This document shows, one piece after another, positions 17,112 through 25,400 of a stretch of 64,000 nt of DNA (positions are counted from its first letter, which is position 1; each line of letters starts with the position of its first letter). Origin of the DNA: Croceibacterium xixiisoli. GTDB taxonomy: Bacteria > Pseudomonadota > Alphaproteobacteria > Sphingomonadales > Sphingomonadaceae. The stretch is taken from NCBI RefSeq assembly GCF_009827305.1, contig NZ_WTYJ01000002.1, forward strand, positions 434,001 to 498,000, read 5' to 3'. A program made the position numbers and the translations under genes. The notes below the pieces were generated by a model. It searched no databases. It was not told where the DNA came from and saw nothing but the letters and a program-made list of their open reading frames with translations.

Positions 17112-17813
17112 TCAGGCGGCCAGCTTCACGGTTTCGGGCTGCAGCTGTTCGGCATGGACGGGGTAAGGGGCCATGACCGCCGCAGGGGCGTGGCCGGCAA
17201 GTTCGCTGGCAAAGCCGTGGTTGACATCGCGGTGATGGGCTTCATCTGCGCGGACTACCAGCACCACATCGCGCAGTGTCGCATCATCGGGCAGCTGCCA
17301 GTAATGCTTGGCAATTGCTGGCGCTGGCACATTGGCGCTGCGGCCTTCGTCGATTTCGCGGAGGTAGTGGGTGTAGCTGATCACCGCCTCTTCCTCGAAA
17401 TAGCCGACGATGCGGTGCGCGGTGCGCGGGCTGACCAGATAGAGGGTGAAGAACGCCAGATAGAACACCCATTGCACGCCCAGGATCACCATGCGTTCGA
17501 ACAGCGTCGGCTTGGCGATCTCGATGAAGGTCATCAGATGCATGCGTTCATTCTCGGCCTCTTCCATCAGCGTGCGGATCCAGCCCTGATCGCCGCACAT
17601 CCGCCGCAGGCAGCGCAAATGGGTGATGGTTGCCCCGACCATGCCCGGCACGGCGGCCACGGTTTCCAGCACAATGGCGCGATGGCCATAACGCTTGGCG
17701 AAGAAGGTATCGGCACACCAGCGCAGCACTTTGGTGAAACCCAGCGCGATGCGATCACGCATGTCGCGCGGCTGATGGTGAATGGTCAGATCGACGATCG
17801 GAATATTGGTCAT
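17112..17813 (-). CDS. aox: Alternative oxidase (cyanide-insensitive ubiquinol oxidase)
   Basis: 233-residue di-iron membrane-bound oxidase that passes electrons from ubiquinol to oxygen without pumping protons. All di-iron ligand motifs are present: [39 protein letters not shown] and [13 protein letters not shown] hydrophobic hairpin ([19 protein letters not shown]) fits interfacial membrane attachment. The start at 17813 (MTNIPIVDL) has AGGAG upstream. Because alternative oxidase is not poisoned by NO, its place between truncated haemoglobin and flavohaemoglobin, under an NsrR-type operator, suggests it keeps respiration going while haem-copper oxidases are blocked. Vibrio fischeri AOX is a known precedent for NO control. 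Confidence 0.95.
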   Translation of the reverse strand: MTNIPIVDLTIHHQPRDMRDRIALGFTKVLRWCADTFFAKRYGHRAIVLETVAAVPGMVGATITHLRCLRRMCGDQGWIRTLMEEAENERMHLMTFIEIAKPTLFERMVILGVQWVFYLAFFTLYLVSPRTAHRIVGYFEEEAVISYTHYLREIDEGRSANVPAPAIAKHYWQLPDDATLRDVVLVVRADEAHHRDVNHGFASELAGHAPAAVMAPYPVHAEQLQPETVKLAA

Positions 17814-17897
17814 GGCATGATGCTCCTGCCCGGGCAGCGCGCCTATGCGCACCGCCGGAAATTCATTCGATAATTTTGCGGGGTGGGTTGGGCCGGC

Positions 17898-18320
17898 TCA
17901 GCCGGTACTGACCGATTGACCAGGTGGCCCAAGCCGGAAGAACAGCGCCAGCTGCAGGCTTTCGGCGATGCGGGACGCGCGATCCTGCAGGCCCTGGGCC
18001 ATCTCGGCCGGCAGTAACTCGTCGGTCGTTTGCGCCCACAGCGTTAGCCAGCGGGTGAAGAGTTCGGGCGTGATCCGGTCACGATGGCGCATATGGGCGG
18101 GCACCGGCTGACCCTTGTACCGCCCGCTGCCGCACATCACCGAATGCCAGAACAGCGTCAGCTGCTGCAGATGTTCGGGCCAGTCGCCGACCGCGTCGTT
18201 GAAGATCGGGCCCAGCTGCGCATCGGCGCGCACGCGAGCATAGAATGTATCGATCAGTTGCGTGAGCTGCTGCTCATAGGCTTGATCGTCCATCGTCAGA
18301 TCCAATCCAATGCCGGGCAT
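17898..18320 (-). CDS. Group III truncated haemoglobin
   Basis: 140-residue globin. The sequence LIDTFYARVRADAQLGPIFN, WHSVMCGSGRYKGQPVPAHM and HRDRITPELFTRWLTLW is typical of group III truncated haemoglobins, including the GRYKGQP loop and the proximal-side H. The start at 18320 has GGAG eight bases upstream; an internal Met at 18293 is less well served. It is the first gene of the NO operon, and the NsrR-type operator ends only 14 bp before its start. Likely role: binding or conversion of NO or peroxynitrite, or handing ligands to flavohaemoglobin. Confidence 0.92.
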   Translation of the reverse strand: MPGIGLDLTMDDQAYEQQLTQLIDTFYARVRADAQLGPIFNDAVGDWPEHLQQLTLFWHSVMCGSGRYKGQPVPAHMRHRDRITPELFTRWLTLWAQTTDELLPAEMAQGLQDRASRIAESLQLALFFRLGPPGQSVSTG

Positions 18321-18333
18321 CGCCGCGACTCCA

Positions 18334-18357
18334 AATCATGCATTGAAGATGCATCTA
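18334..18357. promoter_or_regulatory. NsrR-type operator between the NO operon and nsrR
   Basis: Contains ATGCAT (18338-18343), five bases, then ATGCAT (18349-18354), flanked by ATC on the left and CT on the right. This is the spacing and core of the NsrR consensus (AAGATGCAT TTnAA ATGCATCTT as I remember it). On the minus strand a possible promoter TTGCAT-17-TAGATG has its -10 inside the site, so bound NsrR would block transcription of the truncated haemoglobin operon. Confidence 0.8.
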
Positions 18358-18369
18358 TGCCTGAGGCTT

Positions 18370-18396
18370 AAATCATGCAACAAGAATATATGATTT
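18370..18396. promoter_or_regulatory. Second palindrome near the nsrR start
   Basis: AAATCAT and ATGATTT arms around a 13-nt centre that contains ATGCAA, five bases, ATATAT: a degenerate copy of the NsrR core spacing. It lies 17 bp before the regulator's start and may be used for autoregulation. Confidence 0.45.
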
Positions 18397-18412
18397 ATTC
18401 TGTCCCACCTGC

Positions 18413-18883
18413 ATGCGCCTGACGCGCTACACCGATTATGCGATGCGGGTGCTGCTGTACTGCGCCCAATCCAGCCGGGATGCGCCTGGGGATCAGCAGG
18501 CACAGCTTGTTTCGATCGCGCGGATCGCGCGTGCCTATGACATATCCCAGAACCACCTGATGAAGGTGGTCAACGATCTGGTGAATGCGGGCTATCTGGA
18601 AAGCGTACGTGGCCGCAGCGGCGGCATCCGGCTTGCCCGCCCGGCGGATCAGATCAACATCGGCGCGCTGGTCCGCCATACGGAAGATGGCTTTGACCTG
18701 CTGGAATGCGGCAATTGCGTGATCGCGCCGGCCTGTGGTCTGACAGGTGTGATGGCAGAGGCGTTGCGGGCCTTTCTGGCTGTATTGGACGGCTATACGC
18801 TGGCCGATGTGCTGGGGCGGAGGGCCGATTTTCTTTTCCTGCTGGAAAGCGCGGAACGCCCCGCGCCCCCCGGCATGGCCTAG
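18413..18883 (+). CDS. nsrR: Rrf2-family regulator, NsrR-type
   Basis: 156-residue iron-sulfur repressor that senses NO. The N-terminal winged helix (MRLTRYTDYAMRVLLYCA, SQNHLMKVVNDLVNAGYLES, RGRSGGIRLARP) is typical of Rrf2 proteins and close to NsrR. Three Cys (99, 102, 108) lie in LLECGNCVIAPACGL, the cluster-binding loop. The first spacing, C-x2-C, is shorter than the C-x4-C or longer loop I know from other NsrR proteins. It is transcribed away from the NO operon, with the operator in between, the classic layout of a repressor and its target. Confidence 0.9.
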   Translation: MRLTRYTDYAMRVLLYCAQSSRDAPGDQQAQLVSIARIARAYDISQNHLMKVVNDLVNAGYLESVRGRSGGIRLARPADQINIGALVRHTEDGFDLLECGNCVIAPACGLTGVMAEALRAFLAVLDGYTLADVLGRRADFLFLLESAERPAPPGMA

Positions 18884-18982
18884 CCGGTGCACCGCTGCGC
18901 TTGCCCCTGGTACGACATGCGGGGATGACACACAGGATTCCTGTCGCCATAGCGCCCTGACGTCACGCACGAGGGAGCACCG

Positions 18983-20494
18983 ATGGAACTGACGGAAAAC
19001 AACGACCTGGTTGATGAACGGGGCCGCAGCCGCATGCGCCGGTGGTGGAACATGTGGGTGGTCGGCGGGGTCGATCATGATGCCACGCTGCGCCAGATTG
19101 CCGAGGATTCCGGCTGGAGCGGGCGCTATCTGTTCCTGATCGTCATCTCTGCGGCACTGTCGCTGCTCGGGCTGCTGATGCCCTCGGTCGCGGTGCTGAT
19201 CGGCGCCATGTTGCTTTCCCCATTGATGATGCCGATCATCGGGTTGGGTTTCGGTATTGCGACCTTCGATTTCGTCGAGATCCGCCGTGCTGCGCTGGCG
19301 CTGGCCCTGGGTTCGGCCATTGCCATCGTGTTGTCGGTGGTGCTGGTTTCGATATCGCCGGTGCAGACCATCACCAGCGAGATTGCCGGCCGCACGCGGC
19401 CCACGCTGTTCGATCTGCTGGTGGCGCTGCTGTCGGCCGTCGCCGGGGCCTATGCGCTGATCCGGGGCCGGGGCGGCGCTGTGGTGGGCGTGGCCATCGC
19501 CATTGCCCTGATGCCGCCGCTGGCCGTGGTCGGCTTCGGCATTGCGACCTGGAACTGGACGGTGTTTTCCGGCTCGCTGCTGCTGTTCCTGACCAATGCC
19601 GTCACCATCGCGCTGACGGCGGCGCTGGTGGCGCGGGTCTATGGCTTCGGCAGCCATCTTTCGCCGCATCACACCGGCTGGCAGCTGGTGCTGTTCATCG
19701 GCGCGCTGAGCATATTGTCCGTGCCGCTGGTGGCCGCGCTGAAGCAGATCGCGTTCGAAGCGGTGGCGCAGAGGCAGGTGCGCGATGCCGTGCGCGGGCA
19801 TTTCCCTGATGGATCGCGACTGTCACAGCTGGAAATCGATTACACCACCGACCCCATTCGGGTGAGGGCGGTGATGTTGACACCAAGGCTGGACGGGCGG
19901 GCGGATCACGCCATCACCGCTGCCCTGGCGGAGCGGCTGGCGCGCAAGGTCGATCTGCATGTCGATCAGTTGCATATCACCCCGGAAGGCAGTTCTGCCG
20001 AGGTGGAACAGATTGCGCGCGCTGCGGATCAGGCTGGCCGTGGTGCCGCCGGCAGCCAGCAGGCGGCAGCAGCCCAGTTGGCGCTGATTGCCGGGATCGA
20101 ACCCTCAGCCGTGCGGGCCGACCAGACTGCACGCAACCTGCAGGCCGTCGCCGCGCCGCTGCCCGGTCTGGGGCTGGAGGGCTATCGTGCGCTGGAACAG
20201 CGCAGCGCGCGCGGGCTGCCGGGCTGGACGGTGCAACTGGCGCCACCGGCGAATGTCGAACCGCCGGCCATGTCCATCGATCAGGGCGTGGTCGACGGGC
20301 TGGCGCTTGATCTGGCAGGCTGGGGATCGGCGCGGCTGGGGCGGCGGATTGCCGTGCTGGGCGGCACGGCGGCGCAGCGTGAGGCTGTGGCAGCGGGCAT
20401 CGTCACGCGCGGCGGCCAGGCGGAAGCCGGCGCTGCGGCGGGCAGTCTGCGGCTGGAATGGCTGGTTGAACCGCCGGTGAGTGCTGCGGAATAG
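18983..20494 (+). CDS. DUF389 family membrane protein
   Basis: 503 residues, inner membrane. It begins with a soluble stretch, then about seven transmembrane helices (residues about 45-250) with the DUF389 hallmark SLLGLLMPSVAVLIGAMLLS followed by PLMMPIIGLGFG, and VGVAIAIALMPPLAVVGFGI. The C-terminal half is soluble with repeated beta-alpha units. A ribosome site (GAGGGAG) precedes the ATG. Family function is unknown; some members are called hydrophobic-domain proteins of uncertain transport role. It stands alone with no operon partners. Confidence 0.85.
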   Translation: MELTENNDLVDERGRSRMRRWWNMWVVGGVDHDATLRQIAEDSGWSGRYLFLIVISAALSLLGLLMPSVAVLIGAMLLSPLMMPIIGLGFGIATFDFVEIRRAALALALGSAIAIVLSVVLVSISPVQTITSEIAGRTRPTLFDLLVALLSAVAGAYALIRGRGGAVVGVAIAIALMPPLAVVGFGIATWNWTVFSGSLLLFLTNAVTIALTAALVARVYGFGSHLSPHHTGWQLVLFIGALSILSVPLVAALKQIAFEAVAQRQVRDAVRGHFPDGSRLSQLEIDYTTDPIRVRAVMLTPRLDGRADHAITAALAERLARKVDLHVDQLHITPEGSSAEVEQIARAADQAGRGAAGSQQAAAAQLALIAGIEPSAVRADQTARNLQAVAAPLPGLGLEGYRALEQRSARGLPGWTVQLAPPANVEPPAMSIDQGVVDGLALDLAGWGSARLGRRIAVLGGTAAQREAVAAGIVTRGGQAEAGAAAGSLRLEWLVEPPVSAAE

Positions 20495-20534
20495 CATCGA
20501 GCGGATGGCTTGCCGGCCATCCGCTCCCCTTGCG

Positions 20535-21071
20535 TCAGCTCTTGAGCGAACAATCGGTCTGGCGGGTTTCCTGCGTCCCATCGGCCAGGAACCAGCGGGA
20601 TTGGTTCTCCATCGCTGGGTCCTTCATATAGCAGACATCGGTCGCGCCGCTGGCAGGATCGACCATGACCGACCAGGAATGTTCGCCGCAGCGGTGCTGC
20701 TGGCATGACCATGCCGCCACCTTGCCATCCTGCAGCGCGATCGGGGCGGACGGGCCTTTGACCGTGGCCATGGCGTCGCGCACCGCAGGGTCGGTCACCG
20801 TCCTGGCGATACCGGCCTTCACCAGCGGGTGATCGTTCCAGGCTATCCCGGCAACTTCATCGAACGGATATTTGCCCACATATTCGGTCAGCGGCGGAGC
20901 TTCGGCACGGCTGGGGGCGCGTGCGGCCTGCGCGGCATTGGCCGCTTCGCGCACGGCCTGCGCCTCTTCCTCATTCACCGGCGCAACTGCGGCGGATTCG
21001 GCGGCGCTGCAGCCGCTCAGGGGAAAAAGCGCGCCGGTCAGCGCCAGGGCAAGCAGATGTCGGTTCATCAA
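20535..21071 (-). CDS. Small lipoprotein of unknown function
   Basis: 178 residues with a clear lipobox (LFPLSGCSAA). An Ala/Glu-rich helical linker (EEEAQAVREAANAAQAARA) is followed by a compact C-terminal domain with four Cys (WSCQQHRCGEHSW, DVCYMKD, QTDCSLKS) that could form two disulfides in the periplasm. A GGGAG site precedes the first of two Met codons. It lies 28 bp downstream of another exported small protein on the same strand and is probably co-transcribed. I do not recognise the family. Confidence 0.7.
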   Translation of the reverse strand: MMNRHLLALALTGALFPLSGCSAAESAAVAPVNEEEAQAVREAANAAQAARAPSRAEAPPLTEYVGKYPFDEVAGIAWNDHPLVKAGIARTVTDPAVRDAMATVKGPSAPIALQDGKVAAWSCQQHRCGEHSWSVMVDPASGATDVCYMKDPAMENQSRWFLADGTQETRQTDCSLKS

Positions 21072-21098
21072 AGCATTCTCCCTCTGTAGGCCTGTCGA

Positions 21099-21560
21099 TT
21101 ACCGATAGGGTGTTTCACCACCAAGGCTGTCATTGGTATGACGGATCAGCACTTGATGCAGGCAATCGACATCGGTGCAGGCATCGCGTTCGGCGATGAA
21201 TGCCGCGTCGAGCGGCACATTGGCCCGATCGATCTCTGTGCCGGTCGCGTTTTCATAGGCATAGGCCCAGGCCATGTCGTCCAGCCGGCTCATCCGCCAG
21301 AGTAGCAGATTGGGATTGTCGGCGGAATCGCAGAGCAATTTGTGTGCGGTGATGGTCGGCGCATCGCAGCCCACATCGGACAGGATATCGCCATAATTGC
21401 CTTCCAGCCGGGCGATCGCCTGTTCCAGCAGCGCGGCATCATCATCCAGCGCCGGATCGCGCTGGGCAGGGGGAGTGCCGGCGGGCTGCGCGACGACGGC
21501 GGTCGGGGATGCCAGCAAAGCCAGCACCAGAATGGCGGAACGAAGCGGGCGTGACATCAT
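21099..21560 (-). CDS. Exported protein with LprI-like C-terminus
   Basis: 153 residues with a Sec signal (SAILVLALLASPTAVVAQP). The end of the protein, AAFIAERDACTDVDCLHQVL, has the Cys-rich pattern of the LprI (lysozyme inhibitor) domain, where an F..eRd.C.d..Cl motif is repeated. Two more Cys earlier (SDVGCDAP, KLLCDSAD) suggest disulfides. AAGGA lies six bases before the start. It is first in a two-gene unit with the following lipoprotein. Envelope function; inhibition of lysozyme is only a family-based possibility. Confidence 0.65.
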   Translation of the reverse strand: MMSRPLRSAILVLALLASPTAVVAQPAGTPPAQRDPALDDDAALLEQAIARLEGNYGDILSDVGCDAPTITAHKLLCDSADNPNLLLWRMSRLDDMAWAYAYENATGTEIDRANVPLDAAFIAERDACTDVDCLHQVLIRHTNDSLGGETPYR

Positions 21561-21695
21561 CGGCTATCCTTCCCTAAGGCAGGGCCTTCCCTGATCATTG
21601 CCCGGTCTTATCAAACGCTTTCCCCAAACTGCAACACAGCACGGCCATGGCGGCGGCCAACAGGGCAAAAGCCCGATACAAACGGGCGCTGCGTC

Positions 21696-23309
21696 ATGAA
21701 AAATTCCCTGGTTACCGATCGTCGCGATTTGCTGAAGGCGGCCGCCGGGCTGGGCCTGCTGGCGGCGCTTTCGCCGCGCCTGCTGATGGCGCAGGAATTC
21801 ACCGGACCGGTGTTTCGCGGACCGCTGGGCGCCGATCCCTTCACGCTGGGCGTGGCGGCAGGTGACCCGTGGCCCGATGGCTTCGTGATCTGGACCCGCC
21901 TGGCGCCGCGCCCACTGGAAGAACATGGCGGCATGCCTGCGGCGCGCGTGCCGGTGCTGTGGGAAGTGGCCGAGGACCAGGGCTTCACACGCGTGGTGCG
22001 CCGGGGCGAAACCATGGCGATCCCGGAACTGGGCCATTCGGTGCATGTCGAAATCGGCGGGCTGGCGCCGCAGCGCCCCTATTTCTATCGCTTCGCCACC
22101 GCCGGTTCGGACGTCAGCGAAGTGGGCACCGTGCGCACGGCGCCGGCGGCGGGGGCGGCGGTGGATCGGCTGCGCATCGCCGTGGCCGGCTGCCAGAATT
22201 TCGAAATGGGCTTCTACGATGCCTGGGGGCACATCGCGCGCGAACCCGATCTCGATCTGGTGTTCCATTATGGCGATTACATCTATGAAAGCGGCGCAAC
22301 CCCGCTTGGCCCGCGCGAAGGCACCTGGACCGCCGCGCGGCAGCATGTCGGCAACGAGATCTACAGCATAGAGGATTACCGCCGCCGCTACGCCCAGTAT
22401 AAATGCGATCCGGCCCTGCGCGCGGCCCATGCCGCTGTAGCCTTCGCCTGTTCGTTCGACGATCATGAGATCGATAACAATTGGGTCAGCGATTTCGATC
22501 AGGATGGCAGCGATCCGGCGGTGTTCCATCTGCGCCGCTATGCCGGGCTGCAGGCCTGGTATGAGAATATGCCGGTGCGCCGCGCGCAATTCCCGACCAC
22601 GGGCGGGCTGACCGCCTATCGCCGGCTCGATTACGGCCGGCTGATGCGGATGCATGTGCTGGATACGCGGTCCTATCGCAGCGATCAGGTTTGCAATGAC
22701 GGCAAGATCCAGCCTTGCCCGCGGGAGATGCTCAATTCACCCGATGTGCTTGGCCGCGCGCAGGAACGCTGGCTGGATGATGGACTCAGCGCGGCGCAGG
22801 GCAATGGCGCAGCCTGGAACCTGCTGGCGCAGCAGATCATCGTCATGCCGGTCGATTTCCGCGCGGCCGACGCGACCGAGGGCAAATTCGCCACCGATTT
22901 GTGGGATGGATATCGCCCGGCACGCAAGCGGCTGATCGACAGCATCCGCCGCCATGAACTGACCAATGTGGTGATCGCCACCGGCGACCATCACCGCCAT
23001 CTGGTCGGCAGCGTGCCCGCCAATGACGAGGCGCCCGATGGGGAGAAGGTGGCGGTGGAGTTCCAGGCCGCCTCCATCACCTCAAACGGCAATGGCAAGG
23101 GGACGGCGGGGCTGGAGCATATGCTGCGGCACAACCCGCATTTCGAACTCTACACCGACCGGCGCGGTTACCAGCTGTTCGACATCAACGAGAAGGAATG
23201 GCGCACCGATGTGAAGGTGATGGACCAGGTCGAACAGCAGGGTGGGCAGATCAGCACGCTGGCCCAATATGTCGTCACCCCGGAGCAGCCGGTGCTGCAT
23301 CAGGGGTAA
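21696..23309 (+). CDS. phoD: PhoD-like alkaline phosphatase / phosphodiesterase
   Basis: 537-residue periplasmic phosphatase. A twin-arginine signal (TDRRDLLKAAAGLGLLAAL) precedes an N-terminal domain with DPFTLGVAAGDPWPDGFVIW. The metallophosphatase core (residues about 160-480) has VAGCQNFEMGFYDAW, FHYGDYIYE, SFDDHEIDNNW and VIATGDHHRHLVG, which supply metal ligands as in Bacillus PhoD. Tat export fits a cofactor-loaded enzyme (Ca/Fe). It probably frees phosphate from diesters or teichoic-acid-like polymers. I see no clear Pho box in the 135 bp upstream, so phosphate control is not supported by sequence here. Confidence 0.92.
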   Translation: MKNSLVTDRRDLLKAAAGLGLLAALSPRLLMAQEFTGPVFRGPLGADPFTLGVAAGDPWPDGFVIWTRLAPRPLEEHGGMPAARVPVLWEVAEDQGFTRVVRRGETMAIPELGHSVHVEIGGLAPQRPYFYRFATAGSDVSEVGTVRTAPAAGAAVDRLRIAVAGCQNFEMGFYDAWGHIAREPDLDLVFHYGDYIYESGATPLGPREGTWTAARQHVGNEIYSIEDYRRRYAQYKCDPALRAAHAAVAFACSFDDHEIDNNWVSDFDQDGSDPAVFHLRRYAGLQAWYENMPVRRAQFPTTGGLTAYRRLDYGRLMRMHVLDTRSYRSDQVCNDGKIQPCPREMLNSPDVLGRAQERWLDDGLSAAQGNGAAWNLLAQQIIVMPVDFRAADATEGKFATDLWDGYRPARKRLIDSIRRHELTNVVIATGDHHRHLVGSVPANDEAPDGEKVAVEFQAASITSNGNGKGTAGLEHMLRHNPHFELYTDRRGYQLFDINEKEWRTDVKVMDQVEQQGGQISTLAQYVVTPEQPVLHQG

Positions 23310-23327
23310 GGGACAAGATCAGCGCAG

Positions 23328-23345
23328 GGCTGGCGTCAGCCAGCC
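23328..23345. terminator. Short hairpin between phoD and a convergent small gene
   Basis: GGCTGGC / GCCAGCC with a 4-nt loop, 18 bp after the phoD stop. The stop codon of the convergent 54-residue gene lies in and beside the loop. No T-run; weak candidate. Confidence 0.35.
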
Positions 23346-23500
23346 TTGCCCTCCTTCTTGGCCTTGTGTGCGGCCAGCAGGCCATCCAGCTCGGCAATGC
23401 GCAGCCGCTCCGGCGTGTGTTTTGCCAGGCCTTTCAGCCGGCATTCGGCCCACAACCGCTTGCGTTCGGATTCCAGGGCTTTGAGATAGAGATCAGCCAT
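23336..23500 (-). CDS. Small conserved-looking protein, 54 residues
   Basis: Short gene starting at ATG 23500 with GGAGG five bases upstream. The product is mostly helical and basic (MADLYLKALESERKRLWAEC, LAKHTPERLRIAELDGLLAA, ending HKAKKEGKAG). The strong ribosome site, the biased codon use and the absence of any better frame make it credible. The family is not known to me. It is convergent with phoD and divergent from the small gene at 23625. Confidence 0.65.
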   Translation of the reverse strand: MADLYLKALESERKRLWAECRLKGLAKHTPERLRIAELDGLLAAHKAKKEGKAG

Positions 23501-23624
23501 GACGGCCTCCGGCATGAAAAGGGTGTATGCAGCGCCCTTGGCCTGTGCCGCGCGGATTGTCCAATCGGCAACTGTCCGATGCGCCGACGGTGCGCCGACC
23601 GGCAGTCTGGGCTATCAGCCGGCC

Positions 23625-23885
23625 ATGGCTAAGAGAAAACGCTATCTGATTGCGACCATGGCGGATGGCTATGTCAAGAAAATCGGCCCTACCGCTTCGC
23701 CCTTTACCCATTACTGGCGCATCGTCGCCCAGCTGGAAAACGGCAAGACTGAGGTGTTTTGGGGCCACGCCCGATCGCTGAAAGAGGCGACCGGCAAGAA
23801 AGCCGCCACGGCCGAGGCTTCGCGCCAGCGCGGATGGTTGGGGCATGATTTCGAAGTGGTGGAACTTGTGGAAGAATTCGACTGA
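23625..23885 (+). CDS. Small hypothetical protein, 86 residues
   Basis: Begins MAKRKRYLIATMADGYVKKI and continues YWRIVAQLENGKTEVFWGHA, ending in acidic VVELVEEFD. A beta-rich, single-domain cytoplasmic protein is likely. The start at 23625 is favoured because the upstream extension is GC-biased and unlike protein. No signal peptide or membrane segment. Not recognised; the strand order of Arg/Lys then acidic residues does not suggest a function. Confidence 0.6.
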   Translation: MAKRKRYLIATMADGYVKKIGPTASPFTHYWRIVAQLENGKTEVFWGHARSLKEATGKKAATAEASRQRGWLGHDFEVVELVEEFD

Positions 23886-23891
23886 GGACCA

Positions 23892-24569
23892 TCAGATTCC
23901 GCCAGCCAACAGGATAGCAACGACTACCAGATAGAACAGCGCTTCGAGATACACCCATATGGCGCTTGCGAGGGCATGCAGCCATGAAATACCCAGAGAT
24001 CGGTGGAACTGGGTCGCTTGAACAGCCCAGTACCAGACTGTGCCTGCGAAGAACATTCCGGCGCCTGCCAAGGCCGCGCCACTGAAATGGGCCCGAGCGA
24101 CACCCATGGAAGTGGAGATCATGAGAGCATACACAGCGGCGAGGTAGCATTGTCCAAAAAAGGGCGGGCGAAGGTGCTTGCGCTCGAGCGGCAGCTTGCG
24201 TTTCCGCACATAGTTCAGCGCGGCGAAAAGTGGCAGCAATCCGAACAGGAAAGACCGAAGCAGAACCAGATTCTGGTCGGAATTCACCATGGTCTGCACG
24301 GTGTCGTTCGCCGCAGCGATATGCTCACTTCGCCCCAAGCCCAATGCAAGGAAATGCAAAACAAGGATCGTGAGAAACAGAAGTAGGGGCGGAGCCAGTG
24401 TGTCCGTGTATTGTTCTTCCTCACTATCCCCTTGCTCATGATTTGAATAATCAATCATTTGCAGAGGGTGGATAAGAACCAACCAGAGTGTGCGCGGATA
24501 ATAGATGAGCCAGCTCAGCACTTCGAACAGCAGATCGCCGAACGAACGGATCAGCTTCAGAAAATCCAT
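23892..24569 (-). CDS. Multi-pass inner-membrane protein, Yip1-like
   Basis: 225 residues with about five hydrophobic segments (LAPPLLLFLTILVLHFLALG, LRSFLFGLLPLFAALNYV, GQCYLAAVYALMISTSMGVA, AALAGAGMFFAGTVWYWAVQ, and the C-terminal LEALFYLVVVAILLAGG). The N-terminal FEVLSWLIYYPRTLWLVLIH is amphipathic. The layout resembles small Yip1/DUF-type membrane proteins, but no diagnostic motif is visible. Base composition is lower in GC than its neighbours, which may hint at transfer. It ends 7 bp from the convergent 86-residue gene. Confidence 0.65.
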   Translation of the reverse strand: MDFLKLIRSFGDLLFEVLSWLIYYPRTLWLVLIHPLQMIDYSNHEQGDSEEEQYTDTLAPPLLLFLTILVLHFLALGLGRSEHIAAANDTVQTMVNSDQNLVLLRSFLFGLLPLFAALNYVRKRKLPLERKHLRPPFFGQCYLAAVYALMISTSMGVARAHFSGAALAGAGMFFAGTVWYWAVQATQFHRSLGISWLHALASAIWVYLEALFYLVVVAILLAGGI

Positions 24570-24590
24570 GCCCTGGTTCCGTGATCGGGA

Positions 24591-25400
24591 TCAGCGCTGG
24601 TGAGACTGGCAGGACGCCTCTCGAATGGCGGAGATATACCGCACCCGTCCGTCTGTTACCGCCACCTGAACGCATTGTGCCGTGGCACGGTTATACCAGA
24701 AGGTATAGGACGTATCGGTAACCTGATAACCATAGACATTCATGAAGCCGCGCTGGCTCAGCTGCGTTTCCGCACCCGGTGCGCGCGCGGTCAGCAGATC
24801 GTTCAGATTGACCTTGGGGGCATAGCCGGCGGCGCCCCGGCCATCCTGATCGCGATGTTCGGTCTCCCGCTGCCGCTGGTTCACACCCGCACCGTAACCG
24901 CTGGAATATTGATCCGACCGATCGGGATTGTGATAATCCTGCGAATAGAGCCCGTCGCGATATCCGCGTTCGAAGGCGGCATCGCTCGCCTCGTCCCCGG
25001 CGTGCTGGCCGTCGTCATGATGATGCGATTGATGCGCCAGCGCGATCACTCCGATCAGCGCGGCGGCACCCACCGCGATCGCCGCTGCCCTGTCGCCGCT
25101 ACCGCTCGATGCGGATTGGTTGCAATCCGGTGCGGGCGTTTCTGTGATGGAATCGAAACGTCCTTCTACCACGGCAATTGACAGGCACTGCTTGCGCTGC
25201 GGCTGCCACCAATAGCTCCAGGCACGGTCATCGCCCCTGTCCGTCTTGATGTGGATATAGCCGCGTTCCTGCAGCTGGGTTTCGCCGCCTGCGCCGCGCG
25301 CGCCTACCAGATCGGATACCCCGCTTGGCGTATCGGCCAACAGGGGGAGGGGAACCGCCAACAGCGAGATCGACAGGATACAGCCAAGAATCTTGCGCAT
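24591..25400 (-). CDS. Exported protein with two copies of a ~60-residue domain
   Basis: 269 residues; start at 25400 after GGGGGAA, Sec signal (ILGCILSISLLAVPLPLLAD). Two similar domains bracket the protein: DLVGARGAGGETQLQERGY with YWWQPQRKQCLSIAVVEGRF near residues 30-90, and DLLTARAPGAETQLSQRGF with FWYNRATAQCVQVAVTDGRV near residues 205-262. Both share ET QL-RG-(Y/F), an aromatic strand, a Cys and an (E/D)GR turn. Between them are a membrane-like helix (AAAIAVGAAALIGVIALAHQ) and a Tyr/Asp/Gln-rich disordered linker. Probably inner-membrane anchored with both domains in the periplasm. Function unknown. Confidence 0.72.
   Translation of the reverse strand: MRKILGCILSISLLAVPLPLLADTPSGVSDLVGARGAGGETQLQERGYIHIKTDRGDDRAWSYWWQPQRKQCLSIAVVEGRFDSITETPAPDCNQSASSGSGDRAAAIAVGAAALIGVIALAHQSHHHDDGQHAGDEASDAAFERGYRDGLYSQDYHNPDRSDQYSSGYGAGVNQRQRETEHRDQDGRGAAGYAPKVNLNDLLTARAPGAETQLSQRGFMNVYGYQVTDTSYTFWYNRATAQCVQVAVTDGRVRYISAIREASCQSHQR

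Noticed and set aside
21561-21695. Pho box upstream of phoD
   Set aside because: Looked for CTGTCAT-type repeats; only scattered partial matches, so phosphate control is not claimed.
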